Of a DNA stretch of 64,000 nt, positions 25,836-34,259 are shown piece by piece (the stretch's first letter is position 1; each line of letters starts with the position of its first letter). Origin of the DNA: Flavimaribacter sp024343425 (GTDB lineage Bacteria; Pseudomonadota; Alphaproteobacteria; Rhizobiales; Rhizobiaceae); NCBI GenBank assembly GCA_965227645.1, contig OZ245773.1, positions 434,001 through 498,000 on the forward strand, written 5' to 3'. Made by a program: the position numbers and the translations under genes. The notes beneath the pieces are model-generated. The model made no database searches. It was not told the origin of the DNA and saw nothing but the letters and a program-made list of their open reading frames with translations.

Positions 25836-26948
25836 ATGTTCAAGCACGTACGGAAGGAAACACCACTTTTACTAGGCGTCGTACTGGCGATCCTGCTCTA
25901 TGGTCCGGCGGCTTATCTGTTCGGCGACACGTTCAGTCTGCCGATCTTTCTTGTGCTGTTCGTTCTGTTGTTCTGCGTGATGATGGCGATGTCCTTCTCC
26001 GCGGTTAGGCATGCGGACCATCTTGCCGATCTGCTTGGGGAGCCGCTCGGCACGCTGATCCTGACGATCGCCGTGATCACGATCGAAGTCGCCCTGATAT
26101 CGTCCATCATGCTAAGCGGCGACGCCGCGCCGACGCTCGCCAGGGACACCATGATGGCGGTGCTCATGATCGTCATGAACGGCGTCGTCGGGGTGGTGCT
26201 CCTGGTCGGCGGATTCCATCATCGAGAGCAGGAGTTTAACCTGCGCGGCGCCAATGCGTTTCTGACGGTGCTGGTAACGCTTGCGACCATGTCATTGATC
26301 CTGCCGAAGTTCACGGTTTCGACGTCCGACGCCAGTCTGAACAACACGCAGTCGGAACTGTTCGCCGTCATCACCATCGTGCTGTACGCGACCTTTCTGG
26401 CCATGCAGACCCGGCGTCATCGCTCGTTTTTCGTTCAGCCGCTTGCCGAAAACGCCTCCGAGGGCGACGTCAAGCATCACTCTCATGGCGAAGCGAACTC
26501 GATCCTGTTTCATGCAGTCCTGCTAGTCGGAATTCTCGTGCCAATCGTGCTGCTGTCGAAGAAAATGGCGCTGCTCGCCAATTTTGCGGTGGGCACATGG
26601 CAATTGCCGGCCGCCCTTGGCGGCGTGCTGATCGCCAGCCTGGTTCTCGCTCCGGAAGCGCTTGCCGCCTTCCATTCAGCGCGGGAGAACTACCTCCAGC
26701 GCGCGGTGAATATCTGTCTCGGATCGGCGCTGGCGACGATCGGGCTGACGGTTCCGGCCGCACTGGCGATTTCGGTGTTCATCAATCAGCCGATTCAACT
26801 CGGCGTCACCAATACCGATCTCACCCTGCTTTTGCTCACTATGTTCGTCAGCGCGCTGACCTTCGGAGGCGGCAGGACCAACATGTTGCAGGGGGCCGTT
26901 CATCTTGTGATCTTTGTTGTCTACATTGTCCTGATTTTCGATCCCTGA
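25836..26948 (+). CDS. chaA: Calcium/proton antiporter, ChaA type
   Basis: The 370-residue protein has about eleven membrane helices and the two alpha-repeat motifs of the cation/proton exchanger family. The first is GEPLGTLILTIAVITIEVALISSIML followed by ARDTMMAVLMIVMNGVVGVVLLVGG. The second is ALGGVLIASLVLAPEALAAFHSARENYLQRAVNICLGSALATIGL. Acidic residues in both are the ion-coordinating sites. Bacterial ChaA expels Ca2+ (and Na+ or K+) in exchange for H+ at alkaline pH. Length is near the family norm. It appears monocistronic, with 184 bases upstream and 230 downstream free of genes. Confidence 0.92.
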   Translation: MFKHVRKETPLLLGVVLAILLYGPAAYLFGDTFSLPIFLVLFVLLFCVMMAMSFSAVRHADHLADLLGEPLGTLILTIAVITIEVALISSIMLSGDAAPTLARDTMMAVLMIVMNGVVGVVLLVGGFHHREQEFNLRGANAFLTVLVTLATMSLILPKFTVSTSDASLNNTQSELFAVITIVLYATFLAMQTRRHRSFFVQPLAENASEGDVKHHSHGEANSILFHAVLLVGILVPIVLLSKKMALLANFAVGTWQLPAALGGVLIASLVLAPEALAAFHSARENYLQRAVNICLGSALATIGLTVPAALAISVFINQPIQLGVTNTDLTLLLLTMFVSALTFGGGRTNMLQGAVHLVIFVVYIVLIFDP

Positions 26949-27178
26949 CCCTCGGTTGAGCATCATCTGAGCGGTCTGGCGGAACAGGCGCAGGCGGATC
27001 GATTTCCCGTCATCGGGTGCTTCCATCGAAACGCGAAACGCTCTAATGGTTGCGTGGAAGCCGACGACTGTCGGATATGAGTCCCACCGGTTGTAATTCA
27101 GTTTGCCGGATCGGTTGGGACCAAGGGATGTCCGGGTAAAGCCGTCTGTCGACAGGCGGTAAAGGGGAGATTGATATT

Positions 27179-27748
27179 ATGCCTTACATAAACATTTTGA
27201 AAGCTGGATGCGTGTTTCTGATTGCGGCGGCTGTAACGCCGCTCGCAACCGCGCATGCCCGCGACGAAATCCTTCTGGCGCAGGCCACCACGAACAAGAC
27301 GCCGAGAAACGGTCAGGAAGCGCCGGCCGCAACCGGCGGCAATTGGATCGTCAATTGCTCCGGCAGCGGCGCATCATCGGAAATGCGGTGCGAGATGTTC
27401 CAGCAGGTGCTCCTGAAGGACACCAATCAGCGGATTCTGCGTTTCACGATCCTGCCGCAACCGAATTCCGATCAGGATCTCATCAGCCTGGCGATGCCGC
27501 ACGGTCTGGTGCTTCAGAACCCGCTGCGGCTGCAAGTCGACGACAACCAGCCGATCCCGTTGCCCTACACGCACAGCGACGGTTCCGGGGTTTATGCAAA
27601 CGCCATCCTCAAGCCGGAGTGGCTTGACTCTTTTAAAAGAGGTAACGAGCTCAAGGTCATTTTCGATACGGTCGAAGGCAAGACGATCACAATCAATCTG
27701 TCTCTGCAGGGCTTCACTTCCGCCAGCCAGAAATATGCGTCGTTCTGA
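27179..27748 (+). CDS. Invasion-associated locus B (IalB) family protein
   Basis: The 189-residue protein has a signal peptide (about 1-29, ending THARDE) and an IalB-type domain. The domain begins with NWIVNCSGSG and contains a Cys pair (C58/C69 region), LAMPHGLVLQNPLRLQVDD and GSGVYANAILKPEWL. The family is named after Bartonella IalB, but members occur in free-living alphaproteobacteria and their role is unclear. The usual Cys near the YANAIL segment is missing here (SGVYA rather than GCYA). An AAGGGGAG ribosome site precedes the ATG. The next gene begins 108 bases later and may be separate. Confidence 0.85.
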   Translation: MPYINILKAGCVFLIAAAVTPLATAHARDEILLAQATTNKTPRNGQEAPAATGGNWIVNCSGSGASSEMRCEMFQQVLLKDTNQRILRFTILPQPNSDQDLISLAMPHGLVLQNPLRLQVDDNQPIPLPYTHSDGSGVYANAILKPEWLDSFKRGNELKVIFDTVEGKTITINLSLQGFTSASQKYASF

Positions 27749-27856
27749 CCGCGCTTGAAAGACGTGCCGGGGGTTGTCCTGCGCTCTGAATTCGACCAAT
27801 TTGGCGGCAGCCCGGCGACATGAAAGTCGCCGGCGACGCCGGAGGAGGTTGTCTCT

Positions 27857-28597
27857 ATGCTCAATATTGCAGTTGACAGCGGGAATAACGTCATCGTCGC
27901 AGAACCGCAGGGATCGCTGACCGCGGAAGACTTCGAAGGACTCTCAGCGCGCATCGACCAGTTCATCAACGAGAAAGACGTTGTGCCCGCGCTGGTCTTC
28001 AATGCGAAGGAGTTTCCGATCTGGAAAAATCTGGATTCTCTCATGGCGCACCTCAAACTCGTGCGCGAGCACGAGAAGATCCTGCCGAAAGTGGCGATCG
28101 TCAGCGACAGTACGGTTCTCTCCGTCATGCCGTCGATCGTCAATCATTTCGTCGGCGCGCGCATACGACATTTCAGTAGCGATGCTCTTAAAGACGCTCT
28201 CGACTGGGCCTCAGAGATCGATCCGCCGGGACATTCCTTCCGGCTGATGGAGGGCATGCCCGACGATGTGGTCGCCTGCGAAGTCGTCGGAAAACTGACC
28301 TCGAAGGACTATATCGATTTCATGTATCCGCTGATCGAGGAAAAACTGAAGACGCATGAGCGGCTGAAGTTTCTCGTGGTCATGGATGAGGATTTCGAGG
28401 GCGCGACGGCTACAGCCATCTGGGACGACACCCGACTGGGATTCAGCCATTTGCATTCCTTCTCAAAGATCGCCCTGGTGACGGACATCGGATGGTTGCG
28501 CAACAGCGCCAGGCTGTTTGCTCCATTGATGTCGGGGCAGGTTCATCTCTTCGAGCGGCGGGATCTCGATGGAGCCATTGCCTGGATCAAGGCGTAA
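27857..28597 (+). CDS. Tandem SpoIIAA-like (STAS-related) domain protein
   Basis: The 246-residue soluble protein consists of two SpoIIAA-like domains, about residues 1-120 and 122-246. Each has an N-terminal beta strand (VIVAEPQGSLTAEDFEGL and DVVACEVVGKLTSKDYIDF), a central strand (ALVFNAKEFP and LKFLVVMDEDFEG) and a final strand-helix (ARIRHFSSDALKDALDW and GQVHLFERRDLDGAIAWI). Single-domain members are common; a fused pair is less so. Members of this family have been found bound to lipid-like ligands, and no phosphorylation partner is encoded nearby. A GGAGGAGG ribosome site precedes the ATG. Function unknown. Confidence 0.83.
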   Translation: MLNIAVDSGNNVIVAEPQGSLTAEDFEGLSARIDQFINEKDVVPALVFNAKEFPIWKNLDSLMAHLKLVREHEKILPKVAIVSDSTVLSVMPSIVNHFVGARIRHFSSDALKDALDWASEIDPPGHSFRLMEGMPDDVVACEVVGKLTSKDYIDFMYPLIEEKLKTHERLKFLVVMDEDFEGATATAIWDDTRLGFSHLHSFSKIALVTDIGWLRNSARLFAPLMSGQVHLFERRDLDGAIAWIKA

Positions 28598-28631
28598 GCG
28601 GCGACAATCGATCAGGCGTTGGCAGTTGGCG

Positions 28632-28661
28632 CGGGCGGACCGGACGATCGTCTGCCGCCCG
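28632..28661. terminator. GC-rich hairpin after the SpoIIAA-like gene
   Basis: CGGGCGG (28632-28638) pairs with CCGCCCG (28655-28661); the intervening bases contain the palindrome GACGATCGTC. It lies 35 bases after the SpoIIAA-like stop (28597). No T-run follows, so it is a stable 3-prime hairpin or a weak terminator rather than a classical one. Confidence 0.4.
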
Positions 28662-28756
28662 TTGGAAAACTGTCATAAAGATCGGGTAGGAGACTTTCTT
28701 TCGATCTTTCGCGAACCTCGCCGTAGCGCGTTCCCGCCCTAGTTCCCGGGTTCATC

Positions 28757-29953
28757 ATGACTGATACAGCATACGCCGGAGCGGAAGCGTCCGGTCCGCA
28801 ATCCATCGACGTGACAGGCGCGCGGGCGCTTGTCGAAGGGCGTTTTGAAGAAATCGTCATTCGCGTCGAGGCGGGACGCATTGCTGAAATTTCCGGATCG
28901 GAAGGCGGAGGCGGACGCGCGCGGCTGGACGGTCGGGGCCTTCTGCTGCTTCCCGGGATCGTCGATATTCACGGCGACGCTTTCGAGCGATCGCTGATGC
29001 CGCGCCCCGGCGTGCGGTTTCCGCCGGAACTGGCCTTTGACGAGGCCGACCGGCTGATGGCCGGTTTCGGCATCACCACCGCGATGCACGGCGTGACGTA
29101 TTCCTGGGAGCCGGGTCTGCGGGGAAGAGACACGTTCCTTGCGCTCGCTGAAACCTTGCGCGCCCGGCGGCGCCGCCTGCGGTGCGACACGCATATGCAT
29201 TTGCGCTTCGAGGTTCAAAACCATGACGGCCTGAAAGACGTGGCGCCGCTGATTGCCGACGGTTCGATCGGCGTCGTCGCTTTCAACGACCATCTGGCTG
29301 ACACGCGCAACGACATGGAAAACCCTGAGAAACTCGCCCGCCACGCCGGCCGCACCGGATTGTCCGTAGATGCGTTTTGCAAGCTGGTGGACAGGGTCGC
29401 GCAGAGCGACGCCGAGACGCAGGCGACGATTGAGGCGCTTGCCGGCATGGCGAACGCCGCTGGCGTTCCGCTGCTCAGTCACGATGATCCCGATATTGAG
29501 ACGCGGGCCCGATACCGGGCGCTTGGCGCGCACACTGCGGAGTTTCCGCTTTCGGCCGCCGTTGCCGCCGACGCCCGCGCGCACGGCGAGCACGTCGTCA
29601 TGGGCGGACCGAACGTATTGCGCGGCGGAAGCCACAAGACCGGCAATCCCTCGGCCGCCGACCTCGTCGCCGACGATTCGTGCAGCGTGCTCTCCTCCGA
29701 CTACTATTATCCGGCGCCGCTGCACGCCGCTTTCCGTCTTGCCGCCGATGGAATTGTGCCGCTGGAGCAAGCCTGGGATCTTGTGTCCGCCAACCCCGCC
29801 GATGCACTCGGAATGAAGGATCGCGGCCGAATTGAAGTCGGCCGCCGCGCCGACCTTTTGCTTGTCGATCCGGGGCCCGACGGAGCGCAATTTCCCGACG
29901 TCGTCGCGACGCTTGTCGAGGGACGCCAGGTCTTTCGATCCGATGTAAGATGA
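28757..29953 (+). CDS. PhnM-like amidohydrolase (ribosyl-phosphonate triphosphate diphosphatase family)
   Basis: The 398-residue protein carries the PhnM signatures: PGIVDIHGDAFERSLMPRPGVRFP (metal-binding HxD near residue 72), DTHMHLRFE, SHDDPD and GGPNVLRGGSHKTGNPSA, then a C-terminal SSDYYYPAPLHAAF. In the C-P lyase pathway PhnM removes pyrophosphate from alkylphosphonate ribosyl triphosphate. No other phn gene is visible within the window, so the protein may serve a remote phn cluster or act on another substrate. The region before the ATG lacks a good ribosome site, so the start is less certain than the rest. It converges on the oxidoreductase at 29993. Confidence 0.85.
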   Translation: MTDTAYAGAEASGPQSIDVTGARALVEGRFEEIVIRVEAGRIAEISGSEGGGGRARLDGRGLLLLPGIVDIHGDAFERSLMPRPGVRFPPELAFDEADRLMAGFGITTAMHGVTYSWEPGLRGRDTFLALAETLRARRRRLRCDTHMHLRFEVQNHDGLKDVAPLIADGSIGVVAFNDHLADTRNDMENPEKLARHAGRTGLSVDAFCKLVDRVAQSDAETQATIEALAGMANAAGVPLLSHDDPDIETRARYRALGAHTAEFPLSAAVAADARAHGEHVVMGGPNVLRGGSHKTGNPSAADLVADDSCSVLSSDYYYPAPLHAAFRLAADGIVPLEQAWDLVSANPADALGMKDRGRIEVGRRADLLLVDPGPDGAQFPDVVATLVEGRQVFRSDVR

Positions 29954-29999
29954 TCCTGACGCTGCCAGCCCTTGCTTCGGGGGTGGACCGGATCAGATT
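29951..29999 (+). terminator. Probable terminator at the end of the phnM-like gene
   Basis: TGATCC (29951-29956) pairs with GGATCA (29990-29995), enclosing a second GC-rich pairing (CCAGCCC with GGGGGTGG). The downstream bases GATTTTG provide a short T-run. The structure overlaps both stop codons of the convergent gene pair. Confidence 0.4.
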
Positions 30000-31294
30000 T
30001 TGTCGCGGAGGCTGTAGTAGAGCATGGCGAGCACCAGCAGGGGCTGGCGCAGGCCGGTTCCTCCCGGGAACGGCGTGTTGGGAATCGATTCCATCAGGTC
30101 GAACCGCCTTGTCGATCCATTGATTGCTTCGGCCAGCAGTTTGCCGCACAGCGTCGCCATGCCAATCCCGTGTCCGGAGTAGCCAGACGCCGACATGATA
30201 TTCGGCTCCACCTGGGTGATATGCGGCAAACGGTTGAAGGTGATGCCGAGAGTCCCGCCCCAGCCATAGTCGATGCGCACGTCCTCCAGCTGCGGATAGA
30301 CCCTGAGCATGTAACGACGGACATAGGATTTTATGTCGCTCGGGAAGCGGTAGCCATAGGTTTCGCCGCCTCCGAAGAGAAGCCTGTTGTCGGGCGACAG
30401 CCGGAAATAGTTGATGACATTCCTTGAATCCGCGACCGCCGCGTTGTTGGCGATCAGCGATTGCGCCAGCGCCGCATCCATCGGCTCCGTGGCGATGATG
30501 TAATTGTTGATCGGCAGCACGCGAGCCGACACGGCCTCTTCCAGTTCGCCGATATAACCGTTGCAGGCATAGACGAGATGGTTGGCCTTCACCGTCGCCT
30601 TTTCCGTCATGATCGTCGGGTTCGGGCCGTTTTCGACCGCCGTGACACGGCTGTTTTCAAAAATGCGCACGCCGGCGGACTTGGCGGCTCTCGCCAGACC
30701 GAGCGCAAAATTCAGCGGATGCAGATGTCCCGCGCCGGAATCGAGAACGCCGCCGTGATAGGCGTCCGTTTGCATGATTTCGCTGAGTTCAGACTTGTCG
30801 ATGAAGCGGATCTGCTCGTAGCCGTAGACGTTTTGAAGCTTTTCTGCGTAGGCCCTGCTGGATTCGACAAAACGCTGCCGGTGATCGACGTACATGATGC
30901 CGCTGTGATAGCCGCACTCTATCTTGTGGTCGGCTATGAGCTTGTGGACGAGCGCCTTGGATTCCTCTCCGAGCCGCCAGAGCGCCTGGGCCTTCTCCAC
31001 GCCGAACATCGTTTCCAGCTGGTCCTGGTCTACGCGTTGTCCCGAACCCAGCTGACCGCCGTTGCGACCGGATGCTCCCCAGCCGACGCGGTTCGCCTCC
31101 AGAAGGATCACGTCCAGTCCGGACTGGGCAAGGTGAAGCGCCGCCGACAGGCCGGTATAGCCGCCGCCGATGATGCAGACGTCGCATTGCTCGTTCTGTT
31201 CAAGTTCCGGCAGATCCGGCTCGTCGTGGGCCGTTGCGTGGTAGTAGCTGTCGGGATAGGCGCCCGGGACGTCATTTTCGGAAAGAAGGTCCAA
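29993..31294 (-). CDS. FAD-dependent oxidoreductase of the DAO family (gamma-glutamylputrescine oxidase-like)
   Basis: The 433-residue protein has the Rossmann FAD-binding start CDVCIIGGGYTGLSAALHLAQ (about residue 36), LLEANRVGWGASGRNGGQLGSGQ, a central GGVLDSGAGHLHPLNFALGLARAA and a C-terminal FNRLPHI...SGYSGHGIGMA. This pattern is that of the D-amino-acid/glycine oxidase family. The GWGASGRNGGQ segment and length fit the PuuB/OrdL branch, which oxidises gamma-glutamylputrescine. The reaction would release H2O2 and an aldehyde. The PuuB assignment is tentative because no other putrescine genes flank it. Divergent from the SDR at 31469. Confidence 0.82.
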   Translation of the reverse strand: MDLLSENDVPGAYPDSYYHATAHDEPDLPELEQNEQCDVCIIGGGYTGLSAALHLAQSGLDVILLEANRVGWGASGRNGGQLGSGQRVDQDQLETMFGVEKAQALWRLGEESKALVHKLIADHKIECGYHSGIMYVDHRQRFVESSRAYAEKLQNVYGYEQIRFIDKSELSEIMQTDAYHGGVLDSGAGHLHPLNFALGLARAAKSAGVRIFENSRVTAVENGPNPTIMTEKATVKANHLVYACNGYIGELEEAVSARVLPINNYIIATEPMDAALAQSLIANNAAVADSRNVINYFRLSPDNRLLFGGGETYGYRFPSDIKSYVRRYMLRVYPQLEDVRIDYGWGGTLGITFNRLPHITQVEPNIMSASGYSGHGIGMATLCGKLLAEAINGSTRRFDLMESIPNTPFPGGTGLRQPLLVLAMLYYSLRDKI

Positions 31295-31468
31295 AATATT
31301 CCTTTCGTATCGACCGATCGCAGTGATGATTGTTCATACACCATCTGGCCGGCTCGGGTCATCATCCGAGAATTGTGGTGGAATGGAGGATCAAGCCCGC
31401 GGTATGGGTTTACATTCGTCAAGCGGCATGAAACATACTACTCAGTATGTTGCATCAGGGAGGATGTC

Positions 31469-32299
31469 ATGGACTATATGCAGGAATTGTTTTCGGTCAC
31501 GGGCAAGAAAGCCCTGGTGACCGGCGGGGCCACGGGTATCGGACGCATGGTCGCGACGGCGCTTGTCAAGGGTGGGGCTTCGGTCATGATCGCTTCACGC
31601 AAGGCCGAGGCCTGCGAGTCGGTGGCACGCGAACTCAACGCCATGGATGCTCCAGGATCGGCTGAAGGCTTCGCCGGAGACGTTGCAACGGAAGAGGGCA
31701 TTCTGGCCCTGGCCGACGCCGTTCGGTCGCGCACGGACACGCTCGATATTCTCGTCAACAATGCGGGCACGACGTGGGGCGAACCACTCGGCACCTTCCC
31801 GTACCACGCCTGGGGTCGCGTGCTGGGCGTCAATGTGGCGGGGCTCTTTACCCTGACGCGGGAACTGCTTCCCCTGCTCGAAAAGGCGGGTAGCGACGAA
31901 GACCCGGCGCGCGTGATCAATCTCGGCTCCGTAATGGGAACGCAGCCGCTCGCTGAAGGCGCCTACTCCTATTCCGCCTCGAAAGCCGCCGTCCATCATC
32001 TGACGCGGATTCTTTCAGGCGAACTCGCCGGGCGGCGCATCACTGTCAATGCGTTTGCGCCAGGCCCGTTCCAGAGCAACATGACGGCGTTCGCCACCGG
32101 GACCGACAAGAAGGCCGACATTGTCTCCAAAGGCGTTCCAATCGGGCGGATCGGATCTCCGGACGACATTGCCGCTGCGACGCTTTATCTGTGCAGCAAG
32201 GGTGGTTCCTACATCACCGGAGCGATCCTGCCGATAGACGGCGGTCTTTCCGTCCACCACGGGAAGGGCCTGTTTGCAGAAGCCGCCCAAAGCGGCTGA
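31469..32299 (+). CDS. SDR family oxidoreductase
   Basis: The frame is open far upstream, but the ATG at 31469 follows a GGGAGG ribosome site and starts MDYMQELFSVTGKKALVTGG, giving 276 residues. SDR motifs are present: TGGATGIG (cofactor loop), NNAG, the catalytic Ser and YSASK (Tyr-x-x-x-Lys) and the C-terminal PIDGG. An Arg-rich segment after the second strand (ASRKAEAC) suggests NADP preference. It leads a plus-strand set with a kinase-like gene (88 bases later) and a second SDR. The substrate is unknown; acyl-CoA or alcohol chemistry is inferred from the neighbours. Confidence 0.87.
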   Translation: MDYMQELFSVTGKKALVTGGATGIGRMVATALVKGGASVMIASRKAEACESVARELNAMDAPGSAEGFAGDVATEEGILALADAVRSRTDTLDILVNNAGTTWGEPLGTFPYHAWGRVLGVNVAGLFTLTRELLPLLEKAGSDEDPARVINLGSVMGTQPLAEGAYSYSASKAAVHHLTRILSGELAGRRITVNAFAPGPFQSNMTAFATGTDKKADIVSKGVPIGRIGSPDDIAAATLYLCSKGGSYITGAILPIDGGLSVHHGKGLFAEAAQSG

Positions 32300-32387
32300 C
32301 GGATTTTCAGCAGCGGACTATAAGCGTATGGAACATCCTGTCCGTTGAAGGAGAGGTTTCCGAAGCGCGGATTTGGGAGGATTGCGC

Positions 32388-33419
32388 ATGACGAAGACAA
32401 ACGACATTGCTCTCGAGCCTCTCGGTTCGGAACTCGAGGCCGGCGTCGCCGGCTTCTCGGGTCTGAAGGACATCGAGAAGTTCAACACGGGGCAATCCAA
32501 TCCGACCTATCTGCTGACGGCGGCGAGCGGCAAGTATGTGTTGCGCGCAAAACCACCGGGGAAACTGCTCAAATCGGCGCATCAGGTGGACAGGGAATTC
32601 CGCGTCATGAAGGCGCTGAATGGCAGCGGCGTGCCGGTGCCTGAGATGTTTTACCTGTCGGAGGAGGACTCCTCCATCGGCCGGATGTTCTTCGTCATGA
32701 AATATCTCGAAGGCAGAATATTCTGGCAACCGGACTTGCCCGAAGTCGACGAGGCGGGTCGTTTCCCCATTTACGACGCGATGAACGCAGCCCTGGCGGC
32801 GTTGCATGACGTCGACGTGGACGCCGTCGGACTTCGCGATTTCGGCAAACCAGGCAGTTATTTCGAGCGTCAGCTCGATCGCTGGACCAAGCAATACAGG
32901 GCGAGCGAAACCCAGCCGATCGAGGACATGAACGTGCTGATTGAATGGCTTGAACACCATCTGCCCGCCGATGACGGACAGGTTTCGCTTGTGCACGGAG
33001 ACTACCGGATCGACAATATGATCTTCGATCCCGAAGCGCCGAAAATACTGGCCGTTCTGGACTGGGAACTGTCGACCCTTGGTCATCCCCTCGCGGACCT
33101 GGCCTATCAGTGCATGCAGTGGAGACTGCCGTACAAGAGCGGATTTCGTGGTCTTGGCGGCCTCGACCGGACCGCCATCGGCCTTCCCACCGAAAGGGAA
33201 TATGTCGACACCTACTGCGGACGGCGCAATATCGGCGAAATTGACAATTGGCCATTCTATCTGGCGTTTTCGTTTTTCCGCCTCGGCGCCATTCTGCAAG
33301 GCGTGCTGAAACGGGCGCTCGACGGGAATGCTTCAAATCCGGAGCGCGCAAAGCAGATGGGAACGGCGGCGCCGGTTCTTGCCGCGATGGCGGTGGACAT
33401 CACACGGGAGGGAGAGTGA
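32388..33419 (+). CDS. Phosphotransferase of the APH/ACAD10-11 kinase-like family
   Basis: From the ATG at 32388 (GGGAGG ribosome site just before) the product has 343 residues. It resembles the aminoglycoside-phosphotransferase fold found as the N-terminal domain of ACAD10 and ACAD11. Visible motifs are FNTGQSNPTYLL (nucleotide loop), YVLRAKPPG (catalytic Lys), VHGDYRIDNMIFD (catalytic loop with Asp and Asn) and LDWELSTLGHPLADLAY (metal-binding Asp). In animals the linked kinase domain phosphorylates 4-hydroxyacyl-CoA before dehydrogenation; a similar acyl-CoA role is inferred here. The SDR genes on both sides (one base to the next start) support a common pathway. Confidence 0.85.
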   Translation: MTKTNDIALEPLGSELEAGVAGFSGLKDIEKFNTGQSNPTYLLTAASGKYVLRAKPPGKLLKSAHQVDREFRVMKALNGSGVPVPEMFYLSEEDSSIGRMFFVMKYLEGRIFWQPDLPEVDEAGRFPIYDAMNAALAALHDVDVDAVGLRDFGKPGSYFERQLDRWTKQYRASETQPIEDMNVLIEWLEHHLPADDGQVSLVHGDYRIDNMIFDPEAPKILAVLDWELSTLGHPLADLAYQCMQWRLPYKSGFRGLGGLDRTAIGLPTEREYVDTYCGRRNIGEIDNWPFYLAFSFFRLGAILQGVLKRALDGNASNPERAKQMGTAAPVLAAMAVDITREGE

Positions 33420-33420
33420 C

Positions 33421-34215
33421 GTGAGCGGACTATTCGAAGGGGCGACAGTTCTGATAACCGGCGCAGGCGGTGGTTTCGGCAGCGCGGCGGCGCGCCGCTA
33501 TGCGGCCGAAGGGGCGAATCTTGTCCTCTCGGACTACAAGGCGCAGGCGCTGCAAACGACGGTCGATCAGGTCAATCAGGAAACCGGCGCCGAGATCGCG
33601 TTTCTTGCCGGCGATGTCGCCGACGAGGCCCTGTCGGAACAGCTTGTTTCGCTGGCGCTGGAGCGGTTCGGGCGGCTTGACGTCGCCCTCAACAATGCGG
33701 GCATTGTCCAGGACGGATTTACAAAACTTCCGAAAATCGGCTCCGAGGAGGCGCGCCACGTCATCGACGTCGATCTGATGGGCGTGTTCTACGCCCTCAA
33801 ACATCAGCTTCCCGCGATGGAAAACCAGTTCAGGACAACCGGCCAGGGCGGCGTCATCGTCAATGTCGCTTCCGTCGCCGGGGTCACCGGAGCTTCCGGT
33901 CTTTCAGTCTACGCGGCCGCAAAGCACGGCGTGGTTGGCCTGACGCGTTCGGTCGCACAGGAATATGCGCGCCTTGGCGTGCGCATCAATGCGGTCTGTC
34001 CGTCCTTTGCGCGCACGCCCATGGCGACGAGCCAACTCGGCCAGAATGTGCGCGGCAAGGTGCTCACGGAGGAGCAGATGGTCAGAGGGATACCGATGGC
34101 CCGGCTCGCCGAGGTGGACGAGGTCGTGGAAGTCTTCGTCTTTGCGTCTTCGCCGCACAACAGCTTCATGACGGGACAGACCCTGCATGTCGATGGCGGC
34201 CTGACCGGTTATTGA
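33421..34215 (+). CDS. SDR family oxidoreductase
   Basis: The GTG at 33421 is chosen because it immediately follows the kinase-like stop (33419), has a GGGAGGGAG ribosome site within the end of that gene, and yields the expected SDR beginning SGLFEGATVLITGAGGGFG. The product has 264 residues. TGAGGGFG, NNAG, the Ser in NVASVAG, YAAAKHG (Tyr and Lys) and VDGGLTGY are all present. An Asp at the end of the second strand (LVLSDYKA) predicts NAD use. It is the last gene of the SDR/kinase/SDR set and may oxidise a hydroxyacyl intermediate; this is inferred from context. Confidence 0.87.
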   Translation: MSGLFEGATVLITGAGGGFGSAAARRYAAEGANLVLSDYKAQALQTTVDQVNQETGAEIAFLAGDVADEALSEQLVSLALERFGRLDVALNNAGIVQDGFTKLPKIGSEEARHVIDVDLMGVFYALKHQLPAMENQFRTTGQGGVIVNVASVAGVTGASGLSVYAAAKHGVVGLTRSVAQEYARLGVRINAVCPSFARTPMATSQLGQNVRGKVLTEEQMVRGIPMARLAEVDEVVEVFVFASSPHNSFMTGQTLHVDGGLTGY

Positions 34216-34259
34216 AACAACCCGTTGCGACTGTCTGCTGCTCTGTCAGCTTTGCGTCT

